DNA from: Gnetum montanum | Lineage: Eukaryota; Streptophyta; Gnetopsida; Gnetales; Gnetaceae | Reading direction: 5' to 3' | Length of the DNA stretch: 32,106 bases | Assembly (NCBI GenBank): GCA_015680685.1 | Contig: MNCI01004594.1 | Coordinates: forward strand, 180,346-212,451 | Part shown: positions 30,509-32,106 of the stretch, in pieces | Numbering within the stretch: the first letter of the stretch is position 1 | How the letters are laid out: each line of letters starts with the position of its first letter | Notes under the pieces: model-generated | Told to the model about the DNA's origin: nothing | Seen by the model: the letters and a program-made list of their open reading frames with translations, nothing else | Database searches by the model: none | Program-made: the position numbers and the translations under genes

Positions 30509-31207
30509 CATGGTAGAGATTTGTAGCTCCAAATTAGCAACCATATGACCTATAAAAACTATTTGAGCACATTGAATAGGTTCTTCAAATCTAAAATGTT
30601 TTGACACTTCAACATTTTGGCATTTTGAGATTTTTTGGCAAACTAGAAATCAACTAAGCAATGGAGACTCTCAAAGCAATTACATAGCAGTAGAAGGTTA
30701 AGTAATATTTTTACCATTTGTTGAACCATCATAGTAGATCTAAGCTAAAGAACCAATGAGGAGTTTTAGAAGTTAAAGCTTGGAAGTAGCTAGATCGCAC
30801 AATTGATTGTAGACCACAAACTACCAATTTCACTAGACTTCAAGCATCATCGAGGATACTCCTTGTGCATCTAGGCACACAATTGTACATATTTGAACTC
30901 TATTCTTCTAGAAATTTTATTATTTCAATAAAATTTATAGTTCATTTCTTTGTACAAGTTCATCATTTGAATATTACAAGTTTATTTTGTGCATTTTCTC
31001 TAGTTTCAGATTTACAAATTTTTAAAAATTATTTAAATCCATTTACACTTTTGAAGTTCCTAGGTGACTAACAAGACCATCCAAGGTGCCTTGGATCCTC
31101 TTTCTTAGAGGTCCTTGGTGTCCAAGGTTAAACTATTCACTGGGGATCTTTGTTTTACTAGCATCAAAATTTTTTTAGTGCAACATAAGCATATTACATT
31201 TGCTTAT

Positions 31208-31231
31208 GTAAGAAATTATCAACAACAACAA
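31208..31231 (+). repeat. (CAA)n microsatellite
   Basis: About seven CAA units. No gene context. Confidence 0.9.
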
Positions 31232-31469
31232 CAACAACAATAGTAATAACAATAAGCTAATCTATTAAAATGCATATGATATAATTAAATAATTAATCAT
31301 AGGTATTAAATTAAATAATTAAATTTATGCAAATTTCTAGGTTATGATAATTGTAGTGCTTACTAGTTTCAATAGGTTTGCATTTAATCTTAAACACTAG
31401 TATAGGAACACCTCTTCTGATCCCCTTGTGCTTCTTTACATGTATGTTTTGTAGGTTTTGAATAATGGA

Positions 31470-31790
31470 GAGACATATTATAAGGTTATAAGATGTCTTA
31501 ACTAAAGTTTTAGAGTGGAAATAGACATTTGGAAATTAGAGGAGAGGTCTTACTATTTGGATTGATGTCTTGGGCAAGATGTATTGATTGAGAAGATGAT
31601 GTCTTGGATGAGACTTCTTTCCAAAATGTAAGATGTCTCTAGCAAGATGTCTCACCTAAGAAGAATATGTCTTAGGTAATACATCTTACCAAAAGTGGAG
31701 ACATCTTGGCCCTTGGAGAAGACATCTCATAGAAACAATAGATGCATTGCCAAAGAGCTGGGCTAACACAAAGATGTCTTTTCAAGGTTA
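31470..31790. repeat. dispersed AGATGTCTT words in both orientations
   Basis: Roughly ten variants of AGATGTCTT or its complement AAGACATCT occur at irregular spacing, several able to pair with one another. It may be a decayed tandem repeat or part of an unrelated LTR. The function is unknown. Confidence 0.5.
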
Positions 31791-31907
31791 GAGATGATTT
31801 TTACAAATGGGAAAACTTCCAAAAACAACCATCCCACTTTATTAAACATTTTAAATGTGATGAAAAATATGGAAATAGCTAAGGAGAATATGAAAAGACT
31901 TGGTAAA

Positions 31908-32106
31908 TGATGAGTGGCGAGGTACCCCTACACTCCACCATACGAAACGAGCGTACACGCGCGATCCAGTCGAACTCCGCAAACTAAATGCCTTAACGCC
32001 ACAAGAAACACTTGGGGTTAATCGTTCGTTGTCTTCCCAGGCTTGCTTGTAAGTGTCACGGTGTATGGTTAAGCAAGTCTGAGGTATGTGATTTTTTTGG
32101 TATTTT
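31908..32106 (-). repeat. LTR end of a fourth element (cut by window edge)
   Basis: TGATGAGTGGCGAGGTACCCCTA begins here and is the reverse complement of the family's LTR 3' end. Similarity continues to the window edge. No primer-site complement lies to its left, so it is a 3' LTR or a solo LTR on the minus strand. It has kept many CpG dinucleotides (ACGCGCGATCC, GTCGAACTCCG) that are TpG/CpA in the other copies. Confidence 0.9.

Larger units (their letters stand above)
30509..31907. other. unassigned flank right of element 3
   Basis: No gene is recognised. It contains a (CAA)n tract at about 31208-31231 and a region (31470-31790) with many AGATGTCTT/AAGACATCT words in both orientations. CCAAGG/CCTTGG words cluster at 31079-31127. 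Confidence 0.5.

Overview
The window reads as nuclear DNA of a seed plant with a large, repeat-rich genome. It holds three decayed copies and one edge fragment of a single Ty3/gypsy LTR-retrotransposon family (primed by tRNA-Asp, with Athila/Tat-like gag and pol), plus a 6.6-kb block of plastid DNA that has decayed in the nucleus. No bacterial gene layout is present, and I see no gene that I would call confidently functional. The species cannot be fixed from the sequence.

Layout. 1-1500: low-copy DNA with one short minus-strand reading frame carrying a ZCCHC10-type CCHC zinc knuckle and an upstream telo-box. 1505-5058: element 1 (+), a 5'-truncated retrotransposon with integrase, 3' non-coding region and 3' LTR. 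5059-6382: AT-rich DNA with one tRNA/SINE-like patch. 6383-about 13030: nuclear plastid insert in plastid order, psaA-psaB-rps14-trnfM-(trnG-GCC, psbZ on the other strand)-trnS-UGA-(psbC 3' end), every gene broken. 13839-30503: element 3 (-), flanked by the 5-bp target duplication GCAAT. It holds gag, protease, reverse transcriptase/RNase H and integrase remnants, but its 5' LTR is truncated. Inside its 3' non-coding region sits element 2 (+, 15095-22464), flanked by its own duplication CCATG. Element 2 has two complete LTRs, a primer-binding site, gag and protease, but reverse transcriptase to integrase are cleanly deleted. 30509-31907: unannotated flank. 31908-32106: the end of a fourth LTR (-), running off the window.

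How the parts relate. Elements 1-3 share LTR ends (TGATGAG...CTCATCA), the TATA region, a hairpin around the AATAAA signal, and a roughly 1.9-kb non-coding stretch between integrase and 3' LTR. They differ in a palindromic repeat array just upstream of the TATA box. The order of events can be read directly: element 3 inserted, then element 2 inserted into it, and the two LTRs of element 2 have since diverged by roughly 9 percent (hand count). The plastid block also shows a post-insertion event, a 0.22-kb tandem duplication inside psaA whose two copies share older stop mutations.

A single N at 16626 flanked by two identical 52-bp copies is most likely an assembly join error. I found no convincing new biological system. 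The most informative items are the dated nesting, the plastid block, the U3 palindrome array exchange and the poly(A)-signal hairpin.
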